Source: JBLKSS01 sp047607725 (GTDB taxonomy: Bacteria > Pseudomonadota > Gammaproteobacteria > Enterobacterales > Enterobacteriaceae). From it: a DNA stretch of 6,519 nucleotides. Under the pieces are notes generated by a model. The model saw only the letters and a program-made list of their open reading frames with translations. It did no database searches and had not been told where the DNA came from. A program made the position numbers and the translations under genes. Shown piece by piece: positions 1-6,382 of this stretch. The stretch spans positions 1-6,519 of the forward strand of contig NZ_JBLKSS010000196.1 of the NCBI RefSeq assembly GCF_047607725.1, given 5' to 3'. The stretch's first letter is position 1. Each line of letters begins with the position of its first letter.

Positions 1-90
1 GGGCTGGAGCGCCTGCTCAACCAGCTTAATGTTAAAGTCCAGCGGGAAATTGGGACGACGTCTTGAGGGTTTTGGTGGGGTTTGTTTCAT
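1..90 (-). CDS. tnpA: IS66 TnpA-like protein, N-terminal 30 residues (partial)
   Basis: The reading frame begins at the ATG at 90-88 and runs off the window, giving 30 residues. They start MKQTPPKPSRRR, continue into PNFPLDFNIKLVEQALQP, and have a basic N-terminus. The FNIKLVEQALQP stretch fits the first helix of the helix-turn-helix that opens IS66 TnpA proteins, which typically carry a KLVEQxLQPG pattern. TnpA is a small accessory protein needed for transposition together with TnpB and TnpC. The gene points away from the rest of the window. No strong Shine-Dalgarno sequence is visible before the ATG. Confidence 0.75.
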   Translation of the reverse strand, partial: MKQTPPKPSRRRPNFPLDFNIKLVEQALQP

Positions 91-152
91 GAATTGCGCC
101 CATTAAAAAAATAATGGACATCATCTTCAATAACTTGATGGGGAAGTAAAAG

Positions 153-174
153 ACGGCGCTGGGCGTACGCTTAT
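153..174 (-). repeat. IS66 terminal inverted repeat, tnpA side
   Basis: Read inward on the minus strand this begins ATAAGCGTACGCCC and continues AGCGCCGT. It matches the repeat at 6383-6404 in 21 of 22 positions; only the first base differs (A here, G there). IS66 ends usually begin GTAAGCG, so the terminal base of this copy may be mutated. Confidence 0.85.
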
Positions 175-404
175 CTTAAGGCCGCCTTACAAAGACCACG
201 GCGCGTGCCTCTCCAGGTATTAGGCTTATGCATTTATAGTCAGAATATTATATTTATTTAAATTGTTTATAAGCCATTTAATGATTGTTTGGTGAAAAAA
301 TGTTTTATTGTCTCTCTATTCCATGTTCTTAGAACACACAGGATTCGGGCTAATTTAACCTGTCATGATGAAATAATGCATAATAAATGAACTATGTGTA
401 ATAT
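175..404. other. AT-rich intergenic leader between IS66 and the GH3 gene
   Basis: I see no gene in this stretch. The first 50 bases next to the insertion sequence are GC-richer and contain a short perfect palindrome (AAGGC-c-GCCTT, 178-188). From about 225 to 404 the DNA is strongly AT-rich. A 7-base inverted repeat, GGCTTAT at 223-229 and ATAAGCC at 269-275, encloses 39 bases; it is probably too widely spaced to be a strong hairpin. The AT-rich part is the natural place for the promoter of the downstream GH3 gene and could bind H-NS-like silencers, but that is inference. Confidence 0.6.
355..384 (+). promoter_or_regulatory. Possible sigma70 promoter for the GH3 gene
   Basis: TTAACC at 355-360 (4 of 6 to the -35 consensus) and CATAAT at 379-384 (5 of 6 to the -10 consensus) are separated by 18 bases. 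Transcription would start near 391, only about 14 bases before the GTG start at 405. The DNA here is so AT-rich that chance matches are common, so the assignment is tentative. Confidence 0.3.
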
Positions 405-2303
405 GTGTTAGGGTGCGGAAAATTACGGCGATGGTTACCGATAGCATTATGCGCTTGGCCGCTGGCAGGGTGTATCCAGGAGCAAGACGGCAAAGAGAAA
501 ACCGAAAAGGAGATAGAGCGACGCGTTAACGCCATGTCGTTGGAGGAGAAAATTGGTCAAAAGCTTATGCTTGATTTCCGCTATTGGGATCCGCCCGGCA
601 GGCCCCAGCAAGATATGATTGCCTCAGACGCTACGGTTGCACAGATTATTCGTAATAACCATATCGGAGGCGTAATTCTTTTTGCCAACAATCTTAAAAC
701 GCCATCGCAAATTGAGGCGCTTACCTCGTGGTATGCCGCGATGAAAACCCGCGGCGGCCTGCGTCTGTTCATCGCCACTGATAACGAGGGCGGCAGTATA
801 TTCCGTTTGCCGCACGGTGACTATGCCACGTTTCCAGGCAATATGGCATTAGCCGCCGCCGTAGAAGGCGGCGCGGATCCACAGTTGGCCGTTGAACAAG
901 GGCGGTGGATGGCCCAGGATATGCAGTCGCTACACATCAACACCAATTTTGCGCCGGTGGTGGACGTTAACACGAATCCCTTTAACCCGGTTATTAACGT
1001 GCGGAGTTTCAGCGATGATGCGCCAACCGTTGCGTGCTTGGCTGAGGGTATCACCGCGGGTATGCATCAGCAGCGGCTCATTACCGTTTATAAGCACTTT
1101 CCGGGGCACGGGAGTACATCGACCGATTCCCACACGTCCCTGCCGCGCGTTGATCGTTTAAGGAAGGACGCCTTCGCTATCGATATCGCGCCATATAAGC
1201 ACGCTATTGATAATCATATTGCCCCTGACATGATTATGACGGCTCACATTCAATATCCGGCGCTGGATAACACTCAAATTTACAGCCGATATGGCGAAAA
1301 AATGACGGTACCCGCCACGATGTCTCATGAAATACAGACCAACATTCTGCGTAAGGTATTAGGGTATCGCGGTGTCACAATTTCGGATGCGCTGAATATG
1401 GGGGCGATTGCCGATCATTTTACCCAGGCTGAAGCCGTCGAACGGGTGTTTGCGGCCAGGGTTGATATTGCCCTGATGCCGGTCAGTATTACCTCTCCCT
1501 CCGAAGCGGACCGACTGTCAGTATTGATTCATCATATTATCAGCAAGGTCAGGGCAGGCGAGATTAGCGAGGAGGATATTAATGCTTCCGTTAAACGTAT
1601 CTTGCGCCTAAAGCACTCTCATCTTTGGCAAGACAGTAGGCGTAGTCTCTCCTCTCTTTTGATCAACGGGCGAAAAATAGAGAAGGAGATTGCGGACAGA
1701 TCGATTACCGTCGTCATCAATCGGCATGCCACATTGCCCTTGAAAGATAAAATGCAGCGCTATCTGATCCTGACGCCCTCAGACGAACAGGCAAAGGGTA
1801 CGGCGGTAATGACGCAGGAGGGCTATCGCAATGTCGTGGCTAAACAGACAACAAAGCTGACGGATTTAGAAATCAAATTGGCTATTGCGCAGAGTGATGT
1901 GCTGCTACTGGGCACCGTTTCGACCCATTTTAAAAATCCCGCAATGAGGGGGCAGCCCGCAATAAGCGATCAGGAAGGCGACAACCGGGATAGCGATGCG
2001 AGTACGCTTTCCTGGTTCCGATATGCCGGTATATTGGGTAAAAAGCGGATACACCTCTCTTTGCAGGCACCTTACGATATTGTCAGCTTTGCCGACAATG
2101 TGGACGCCGCCGTGGCGACCTATTCCTATTATGGCTATGACAACGGCATCTGGCTGGGCCCCTCAATGATTTCGCTGGCGCAAATCTTGACGGGGACGCG
2201 CTCGCCGCAAGGGAGACTGCCGGTAACGCTATGGCATAACTACGATGTTGATAGCCATGCCGGCACCGTCGCCTTTCCCCGAGGCTATGGCTTGAGTTGG
2301 TAA
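405..2303 (+). CDS. Beta-N-acetylhexosaminidase lipoprotein, glycoside hydrolase family 3 (NagZ-like, two-domain)
   Basis: This predicted 632-residue enzyme removes terminal beta-N-acetylglucosamine, from peptidoglycan fragments or chitooligosaccharides. Residues 5-22 form a basic-then-hydrophobic signal peptide ending in the lipobox LAGC, so Cys23 should be lipidated; no Asp follows at +2, which favours the outer membrane. The GH3 barrel spans about 40-405. It carries the substrate motif KHFPGHG (230-236), the Asp241/His243 pair of NagZ-type acid/base catalysis, and the nucleophile Asp328 in TISDALNM. A second alpha/beta domain (about 430-632, with PQGRLPVTLW) matches the long Bacillus YbbD/NagZ layout rather than the roughly 340-residue cytoplasmic E. 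coli NagZ. The GTG start is forced by an in-frame stop at 399-401, and no good Shine-Dalgarno precedes it. The frame is intact. The natural substrate cannot be told from sequence. Confidence 0.92.
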   Translation: MLGCGKLRRWLPIALCAWPLAGCIQEQDGKEKTEKEIERRVNAMSLEEKIGQKLMLDFRYWDPPGRPQQDMIASDATVAQIIRNNHIGGVILFANNLKTPSQIEALTSWYAAMKTRGGLRLFIATDNEGGSIFRLPHGDYATFPGNMALAAAVEGGADPQLAVEQGRWMAQDMQSLHINTNFAPVVDVNTNPFNPVINVRSFSDDAPTVACLAEGITAGMHQQRLITVYKHFPGHGSTSTDSHTSLPRVDRLRKDAFAIDIAPYKHAIDNHIAPDMIMTAHIQYPALDNTQIYSRYGEKMTVPATMSHEIQTNILRKVLGYRGVTISDALNMGAIADHFTQAEAVERVFAARVDIALMPVSITSPSEADRLSVLIHHIISKVRAGEISEEDINASVKRILRLKHSHLWQDSRRSLSSLLINGRKIEKEIADRSITVVINRHATLPLKDKMQRYLILTPSDEQAKGTAVMTQEGYRNVVAKQTTKLTDLEIKLAIAQSDVLLLGTVSTHFKNPAMRGQPAISDQEGDNRDSDASTLSWFRYAGILGKKRIHLSLQAPYDIVSFADNVDAAVATYSYYGYDNGIWLGPSMISLAQILTGTRSPQGRLPVTLWHNYDVDSHAGTVAFPRGYGLSW

Positions 2304-2343
2304 CATCGCTCGTCCGGAACGTTGTGGACCGCTCAGAAAGTGG

Positions 2344-2362
2344 CGCCGTCACGGCGTTTTTT
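2344..2362 (+). terminator. Intrinsic terminator after the GH3 gene
   Basis: A perfect 5-base-pair GC stem (CGCCG, loop TCA, CGGCG; 2344-2356) is followed directly by six T residues (2357-2362). It lies 40 bases after the GH3 stop codon and before the TetR-type remnant, so the two genes are probably separate transcription units. Confidence 0.75.
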
Positions 2363-2376
2363 ATATGGTAAGATAT

Positions 2377-2390
2377 CGTATGTCGATACG
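2377..2390. promoter_or_regulatory. Short inverted repeat before the TetR-type gene, possible autoregulatory operator
   Basis: CGTAT at 2377-2381 and ATACG at 2386-2390 form a perfect inverted repeat with a 4-base spacer. An overlapping pair, TATCG (2374-2378) and CGATA (2384-2388), has a 5-base spacer. The site lies 17 bases before the ATG of the TetR-family remnant. TetR proteins commonly repress their own genes through such sites. The arms are short, so this remains a candidate only. Confidence 0.35.
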
Positions 2391-2407
2391 CTAATTGGGT
2401 GAGTAGG

Positions 2408-2846
2408 ATGGGACGTTCCAGCAAATTACAGGCTGGCGCCAATCGGGCGCTGATCGTTGAAAAGGCGAGCGAGCTTTTCAGGGCGCGCGGCATTGCAGAG
2501 GTCAGCGTATTGGATATCATGCAAGCGGCAGGGATGACGTCGGGAGGCTTTTATAAGCATTTTGCCTCGAAAGAGGCGCTGGCGGCGGAAGCCGCCAGAT
2601 TGGCTTTCGATCAGTCCAGACAGCATTGGGACAGCATAGCCAGCGATTGCACGCAGGGCGTCAATGCGCTGCTTACGTCTTTCCTCAACGCCGTGGGGGC
2701 ATGAGGATAGGTCGTCCGCGGGAAAGGGAAAGACGTTGGCCGTCTTCGCCGCCATGGTGGGCGCCAATTATCTGAGCGAAATCATAAACGATCCCGCGCT
2801 GTCGGATGCGTTAAAAACCGTCGTCCTGGCCATATTGGACACCTAG
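2408..2846 (+). pseudogene. TetR/AcrR-family transcriptional regulator, disrupted by internal deletion and frameshift
   Basis: The first 98 codons from the ATG at 2408 encode a good TetR DNA-binding domain. Helix 1 begins near residue 12 (NRALIVEKASELFRARG), and the helix-turn-helix is at 33-58 with the signature GMTSGGFYKHFASKEAL. The opening MGRSSK is typical of one AcrR-like branch, which is why ATG 2408 is preferred over the upstream GTG at 2399. The frame ends at a TGA (2702-2704). The family's C-terminal end (TLAVFAAMVGANYLSEIINDPALSDALKTV) appears in another frame, ending at 2846. Only 439 bases remain where about 590 are usual, so roughly 50 codons of the ligand-binding domain are missing near 2697-2715. 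The stub could still bind DNA, but dimerisation and ligand sensing should be lost. It converges on the broken hydrolase gene. Confidence 0.8.
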
Positions 2847-2864
2847 CGCGGCCTGATCCTGGTT

Positions 2865-3548
2865 CTAGCGCGTAGCCGAGGGCGGTACTGCTCCCATTGC
2901 CGGCTCAAGCTTCGCCGCGTTGGCAGCGGAAAGCGTGATGGCGTCGATCAACGCGGTGGTGTTGAGGATCTCGGTGGCGTATGTCGGGTCATCAATGTCC
3001 ATCGCCGCATGCAGCGCTTCATGAGCGCGCGCCGACGTGGTGTCTCGAACCAACGTTACGTGGAAGCCCAGCTCCATACCAATGCGGCGGTCGCCTCCAG
3101 GCAGGTATTGGCCAGAAGACCAACGCAAATGATTTTTTCTTTACCGTAACGCTTTAGCTTATGCTCAAGGTCGGTATTGGGAAATCCGCTTGATCCCCAA
3201 TGTCCGGTGACCACGATGTCACCAGGCTGAATTGGGAAGTCATCGTGAAAGATACCGCCCCAGGTGTCTTTGGCGAAAACCTGACGTTCGCTCGCGGCCA
3301 GCTGATAGGGCGAGGGGTATTTCCAGTCGGCGTAATCGCCCTGTTGCCAGCGATGATGTGGAACATGATACACGGTGATGCCGGCCGCGCGCGGCGGCAA
3401 CAATGTTACGTAAATTTTCATGCATATTGTTTTCAAGCGCGATGTCCTTCACAAAGGGAAATAATTTCCCGCCCTCAGCTAGAAAATCATTATATAAATC
3501 AATACACAGCAGAGTGGTAATCGCGGGCTCATAAACGGGATTAGGCAT
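2865..3548 (-). pseudogene. Isochorismatase-like cysteine hydrolase, disrupted by two frameshifts
   Basis: Three reading-frame pieces together give one family member of about 228 residues. The start is the ATG at 3548-3546, preceded by TGAGGG as ribosome binding site. Piece one (to about 3390) has LLCIDLYNDFL with the likely catalytic Asp. Piece two (about 3390-3090) has the HHRW region, GDIVVTGHWGSSGF and the nucleophile-cysteine motif GLLANTCLEATA. Piece three (about 3085 to the stop at 2865) has RIGMELGFHVTLVRDTTSA and AMDIDDPTYATEIL. The first break sits in an alternating GC run at 3385-3394 and fits a 2-base loss or 1-base gain. The second fits loss of one C near 3085-3090. The usual catalytic Lys region reads GHWGSSGF, which I believe is a known subfamily variant. 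The substrate is unknown. Any product from this copy should be truncated. Confidence 0.85.
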
Positions 3549-3587
3549 TTTTCCCTCATTGACGGCGTCAAAAATGGTGTAATTAAA

Positions 3588-3607
3588 TAGATTATCATTA
3601 TAATCTA
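3588..3607 (-). promoter_or_regulatory. Palindromic operator over the -10 box of the isochorismatase-like gene
   Basis: TAGATTAT and ATAATCTA form a perfect 8-base inverted repeat with a 4-base spacer. On the minus strand a perfect TATAAT (3602-3597) lies inside it, correctly placed for transcription starting near 3590 and a leader of about 40 bases before the ATG at 3548. The -35 region is poor, which is common at activated or tightly controlled promoters. A bound dimer here would block RNA polymerase. The size and AT-rich arms suit MarR- or TetR-type regulators. Whether either regulator remnant in this window once bound it is unknown. Confidence 0.55.
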
Positions 3608-3755
3608 ATTTGGCAAGAGATAAGCGCGTTCCGCCGACGCTGTGCTTTGGCACGTCGGACGTTGTCGGCGGTGAACACACGCAAAGGGGAAGGATTGATG
3701 ATTCGACGATGCGTTCCGTACCGGATAAGTCTATGATCGAAATAGTCAATGTCAT
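3608..3755 (-). other. Open stretch upstream of the hydrolase, possible remnant of a regulator N-terminus
   Basis: An ATG at 3755 opens a frame (MTLTISIIDLSGTERIVESS...) that runs without a stop into the isochorismatase-like frame. The segment SVGGTRLSLAKLDY loosely recalls the DJ-1/PfpI-like domain of GlxA-type AraC regulators, which I recall often sit next to such hydrolases. No catalytic or DNA-binding motif is present and the match is weak. It could equally be a chance open frame, since the hydrolase has its own good ribosome binding site at 3548. The opposite strand also shows an open frame here that resembles nothing I know. Confidence 0.2.
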
Positions 3756-3895
3756 CCGGCTGCCGCGCTTAAGACATATAACGTATTATTGTTTGGGGTC
3801 TAAGCCTGATAGCGGGTGCATGATGCCTGCGGCCAATTGACGGCTGGCACGGACGACGGCTGCGGCGTCGGAGGCCGTGCATCGTCCCTGTGCCC
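3756..3895. other. Intergenic region before the methyltransferase gene
   Basis: No gene is recognised here. An AT-rich patch around 3770-3795 (TTAAGACATATAACG) is the likeliest place for a methyltransferase promoter, but no convincing -35/-10 pair stands out. No terminator-like hairpin is seen. Confidence 0.4.
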
Positions 3896-4534
3896 ATGAT
3901 TGCGTTTATCGGTGGATGGGCAAAAATTCGGCGGGGAGCAAGAGACCATGTTCTCGGGCTTTATCAGCGGCCCGCGGCCGCCTTCGCACGCCAGCGCTCA
4001 CACCGCCTGATCGAAAAACCGTGGCTGGATGAATTCATTGCCGCCATGGGGGGCAACGGCCGTCTTTTAGATATCGGCTGTGGTAATGGTCAGCCTATCG
4101 CGGAATATTTTATACGGTGGCATCTCCCTGTTACCGGTGTTGATGACGCTGCCGCGATGCTTGACCGCGCCCGGTCCCGTTTTCCACAGCAACGCTTGAT
4201 CCACTTGGATATGTGTGCGATGGCGCTTGATGAGACCTTTGAAGGCCTTATCGCCTGGGACAGTTTTTTTCATTTGCCTCGGGAGGATCAAAAATTGATG
4301 TTCCCAATCTTTCATCGCCATAGTCATACGGGTAGTGCGCTCATGTTTACCAGCGGACCGGGCAACGGTATCGCCATGGGGGAGTTTGAAGGAGAACCGC
4401 TGTATCATGCCAGTCTGGCGCCTGAGGAGTATTGTGCATTACTAACAGAACAGGGGTTTGCGGTCATAGATAGGGTAGTTGAAGATCCTTTGTGCAGCGG
4501 GCATACGATTTGGTTGTGCAAACGGGTGGAATAG
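3896..4534 (+). CDS. Class I SAM-dependent methyltransferase
   Basis: This 212-residue soluble enzyme should transfer a methyl group from S-adenosylmethionine, probably to a small molecule; the acceptor is not deducible. SAM-binding motif I is LLDIGCGNG (58-66). The acidic end of strand 2 is GVDDA (81-85). LDM with Asp105 fits the adenine-contacting strand 3, and LIAWDSFFHL (118-127) is the motif IV strand. The C-terminal part (SGPGNGIAMGEFEGEPLYHASL, 153-174, and VVEDPLCSGHTIWLCKR) is conserved in short bacterial family members of about 200 residues. The core family sequence starts at about RDHVLGLYQR (16-25). The first 15 residues look unlike a conserved start and no Shine-Dalgarno precedes ATG 3896 or GTG 3890, so the true N-terminus is uncertain and may have been altered. 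No partner gene adjoins it. Confidence 0.82.
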   Translation: MIAFIGGWAKIRRGARDHVLGLYQRPAAAFARQRSHRLIEKPWLDEFIAAMGGNGRLLDIGCGNGQPIAEYFIRWHLPVTGVDDAAAMLDRARSRFPQQRLIHLDMCAMALDETFEGLIAWDSFFHLPREDQKLMFPIFHRHSHTGSALMFTSGPGNGIAMGEFEGEPLYHASLAPEEYCALLTEQGFAVIDRVVEDPLCSGHTIWLCKRVE

Positions 4535-5076
4535 CAGCGGCAGAGATTTATCGGTGGCATCTGCACCCTCTGGCTAACGGGCGGTTAAGCCTTGAGGACG
4601 ATTCAATGTTAGCAATGCATACCTGACATCACACCTCGGCACTTTCATCATAAATGCTTTTCCATTGGGTTAGGTCACGCCGTTTTCAGCTATTTCCCCT
4701 TATCGGTGAGCGCCACCGCCGCCAGGTCGGCCCGCCGATCCCGTCTGGGTAATATTTGGACAAATCCTACACTATTGTCGAATGGCAGAAACGCCATCTC
4801 CCGGCGCCCCAAGAAAACACCCATTGGGCCTATATTAATCCAACTATATTTTGATCACCAACGACAGCGCCAAAATCGTGCAGGCGAAGTCTGGCGAAAT
4901 CTTTTTCCGCGGCTAACGCTTGCGTTGAACGTGGCGGACGCTGATCAACACGGGCCGTGGTAACGTCGCTCCGTTGGCGGCGGGCGCATCGAGTGCCTGC
5001 GGTGACGGACCCCGCAGACATGCCCGCCCCGGCGCTGTGATATCAGCGTGAAAACAGCGCCGTCAGGCGAGGGGCG
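4535..5076. other. Decayed intergenic region without an intact gene
   Basis: This long stretch between the methyltransferase and the membrane-protein gene has no intact, recognisable gene. Short open frames exist on both strands, for instance 4706-4963 (+) and 4830-5021 (-), but neither starts well nor resembles a complete protein. The best coding trace is a MarR-like wing on the minus strand at 4690-4824. A second minus-strand phrase, RLRLHDFGAVVGDQ near 4855-4895, could be an earlier helix of the same decayed regulator in another frame. No tRNA, phage or insertion-sequence remnant is seen. Confidence 0.5.
4690..4824 (-). pseudogene. Likely MarR-family regulator remnant (winged-helix segment)
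   Basis: A 44-codon frame from the ATG at 4824 ends at a TAG (4692-4690). Its second half, VGFVQILPRRDRRADLAAVALTDKGK, follows the MarR wing pattern (GxVxRxPxxxDRRAxxVxLTxKG), in which the DRR motif forms the wing tip contacting DNA. What should follow, the C-terminal dimerisation helix, is absent; stops come directly after. Upstream, RLRLHDFGAVV in another frame (near 4880) lies about 38 codons away, close to the spacing of the equivalent MarR segments. I infer a MarR gene broken by indels, once spanning roughly 5020-4690. The evidence is one motif, so chance is not excluded. Confidence 0.4.
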
Positions 5077-5078
5077 CT
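5056..5078 (-). terminator. Weak candidate terminator downstream of the AI-2E family gene
   Basis: AGCGCC (5056-5061) and GGCGCT (5073-5078) form a 6-base-pair stem with an 11-base loop. On the minus strand the stem is followed by GTTTTC, a short T tract. It would end transcription coming from the membrane-protein gene about 100 bases after its stop. The loop is long and the T tract short, so it is at best modest. Confidence 0.3.
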
Positions 5079-5184
5079 ATTTCCCAATGAGCCGATAGCG
5101 GGCCGTCGGCAGCCGAATGCGGCGAGAGATCAAATCCGCAGCGGGATCGCCCCCGATCAGCAGCCACCGGGCGCAGAACCTCAC
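5077..5184 (-). other. Short 35-codon frame overlapping the AI-2E gene stop, possible regulator tail remnant
   Basis: A GTG at 5184-5182 overlaps the TGA of the upstream membrane-protein gene (GTGA overlap) and opens a 35-residue frame ending at TAG (5079-5077), just inside the candidate terminator stem. The sequence ends SRRIRLPTARYRLIGK. The RRIRLPT phrase resembles the C-terminal strand of LacI-type regulators (xRRIxLPTxLxxR), suggesting a decayed fragment rather than a working small gene. No ribosome binding site is evident. Both readings are weak. Confidence 0.2.
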
Positions 5185-6290
5185 ACTTCGGGATGATTTT
5201 TCCCTTCTTCTATGAAAGCCTCATCGATTTCGTCAACGTTTGCACGGTTATCTCGGCCGGACAAAAGATTCCAGCAGGCGATGAACAGCGCCGCAATCAA
5301 TGGACCAATGACAAAACCGTTAATGCCATAAATTTCCATGCCGCCCAGCGTGGTGATAAGTATCAAAAAATCCGGCATCCGGGTATCTTTGCCTACCAAC
5401 AGCGGCCGCAAGATGTTATCGACCAGCCCTATCACCACCACAAAAAACAGCACCAGGAATGTCCCTTTCCACACCATGTCCGTGGCGAAGAGATACACCG
5501 CGGCGGGTACCCAAACAATCGCCGACCCCACTGCGGGCACCAGTGAAAGAAACGCCATCAGCGCGCCCCAAAGTAAACTGCCCTCAAGGCCGGTGAAATA
5601 AAAGGCCAGCCCACCCAGAAACCCCTGTACGATCGCCACGACCACGGTGCCTTTGACCGTCGCTCTTGAAACCGCGGCAAATTTCATAAACAGATGATGT
5701 TTGACATAGGTCGACAGAGGCAGGCCTTCGAGGATCAAACCGACAAGGTATGCGCCGTCTTTCAGCAGGAAAAACAGCAGATAAAGCATGATGCCGAAAC
5801 TGAGGACAAAGCTAAATGTCCCCCTGCCGATGAGGAAAACGCTGCCGGCGAGATACTGTCCACCCTGCAGCACCAGACCCGACATCTTTTGCTGAATTTC
5901 CGCTGCCGTATCCAGATTGTGTTGCGCGAGCAGATGCCGCGCCCAACGCGGAAGATGATGAATCAGATCGGACACGATAACGGGAAATTGCGTATTGTTC
6001 GTCTGCAGTTTGGCATAGACGACATTGGCTTCAAACGCCAACGACGACATAACCAACGCTAACGGCGTAAATACAATCAGGCAAATAATAAGCAACGTGA
6101 AAAGCGACGCGAGACCGTTCTTGTCGCCCAGTTTCTGTCTGATTTGCAACTTTAACGGGTGGAATATGACCGCCAGAATAGCCGCCCACAGAATAGCGGA
6201 ATAGTAAGGGGACAAAACATTGAAAAAAGCCGCCGTGACAATCAGCAGAATAAAAATGAAAAATCCTTTTGTGAGACCTTTAAATCTCAT
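5181..6290 (-). CDS. AI-2E/PerM family (UPF0118) inner-membrane protein
   Basis: This predicted 369-residue polytopic inner-membrane protein belongs to the family that includes E. coli PerM, YdiK and the AI-2 exporter TqsA. Members export small molecules or exchange ions, but the substrate here is unknown. Hydrophobic segments lie near residues 9-26, 31-46, 62-84, 148-176, 212-232, 238-268, 275-296 and 307-340. A soluble loop lies at about 90-145, usual for the family. Hallmarks are ATVKGTVVVAIVQGFLGG (210-227), SLVPAVGSAIVWVPA (249-263), DNILRPLLVGK (291-301) and YGINGFVIGPLIAALF (321-336). Start ATG 6290 is chosen over the in-frame start at 6377 because GAGGT precedes it at proper spacing and residues 1-10 fit the family. 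The acidic tail DEIDEAFIEEG is hydrophilic. The frame is intact. An IS66 copy ends 92 bases upstream. Confidence 0.92.
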   Translation of the reverse strand: MRFKGLTKGFFIFILLIVTAAFFNVLSPYYSAILWAAILAVIFHPLKLQIRQKLGDKNGLASLFTLLIICLIVFTPLALVMSSLAFEANVVYAKLQTNNTQFPVIVSDLIHHLPRWARHLLAQHNLDTAAEIQQKMSGLVLQGGQYLAGSVFLIGRGTFSFVLSFGIMLYLLFFLLKDGAYLVGLILEGLPLSTYVKHHLFMKFAAVSRATVKGTVVVAIVQGFLGGLAFYFTGLEGSLLWGALMAFLSLVPAVGSAIVWVPAAVYLFATDMVWKGTFLVLFFVVVIGLVDNILRPLLVGKDTRMPDFLILITTLGGMEIYGINGFVIGPLIAALFIACWNLLSGRDNRANVDEIDEAFIEEGKNHPEV

Positions 6291-6382
6291 AAGTAACCTC
6301 GTTTTTGCAACATTCGCCGTAGCACTCGCTACCGAAATTGATACCGCTACTGCTTTAGTGTGGGCATTAACCCGCAAGAAAG

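Larger units (their letters stand above)
1..174 (-). mobile_element. IS66-family insertion sequence, tnpA-side end (partial)
   Basis: This is the left-hand insertion sequence copy, cut by the window edge. Read on the minus strand it gives a terminal inverted repeat at 174-153, a leader of about 60 bases, and then the start of a tnpA-like gene. IS66 elements are organised as repeat, tnpA, tnpB, tnpC, repeat, so this is the upstream end. The assignment rests on the near identity of the repeat with the one at 6383-6404, where an unmistakable IS66 TnpC terminus sits beside it. The outer boundary at 174 is set by the repeat and could be off by a base or two. Confidence 0.85.

Noticed and set aside
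223..275. GGCTTAT/ATAAGCC inverted repeat as a riboswitch or hairpin
   Set aside because: The arms are seven bases with a 39-base, AT-rich loop and no conserved structure; a chance pair is likely.
3056..3436. Programmed frameshifting in the isochorismatase-like gene
   Set aside because: There is no slippery heptamer or downstream structure, two separate shifts would be required, and the family is normally a single frame.
3200..3520. 106-codon plus-strand open frame opposite the isochorismatase-like gene
   Set aside because: It is antisense to well-recognised family sequence and shows no motif of its own.
4535..4640. 30-codon frame (AAAEIYRWHLHPLANGRLSLEDD...) after the methyltransferase as a small gene
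   Set aside because: It has no clear start or ribosome binding site and no family resemblance.
4706..4963. 85-codon plus-strand open frame
   Set aside because: The composition is basic and low in structure, with no recognisable motif; the region reads better as decayed DNA.
5694..6062. 122-codon plus-strand open frame, plus those at 5193-5546 and 5338-5601
   Set aside because: All are shadows of the intact AI-2E family gene on the minus strand.
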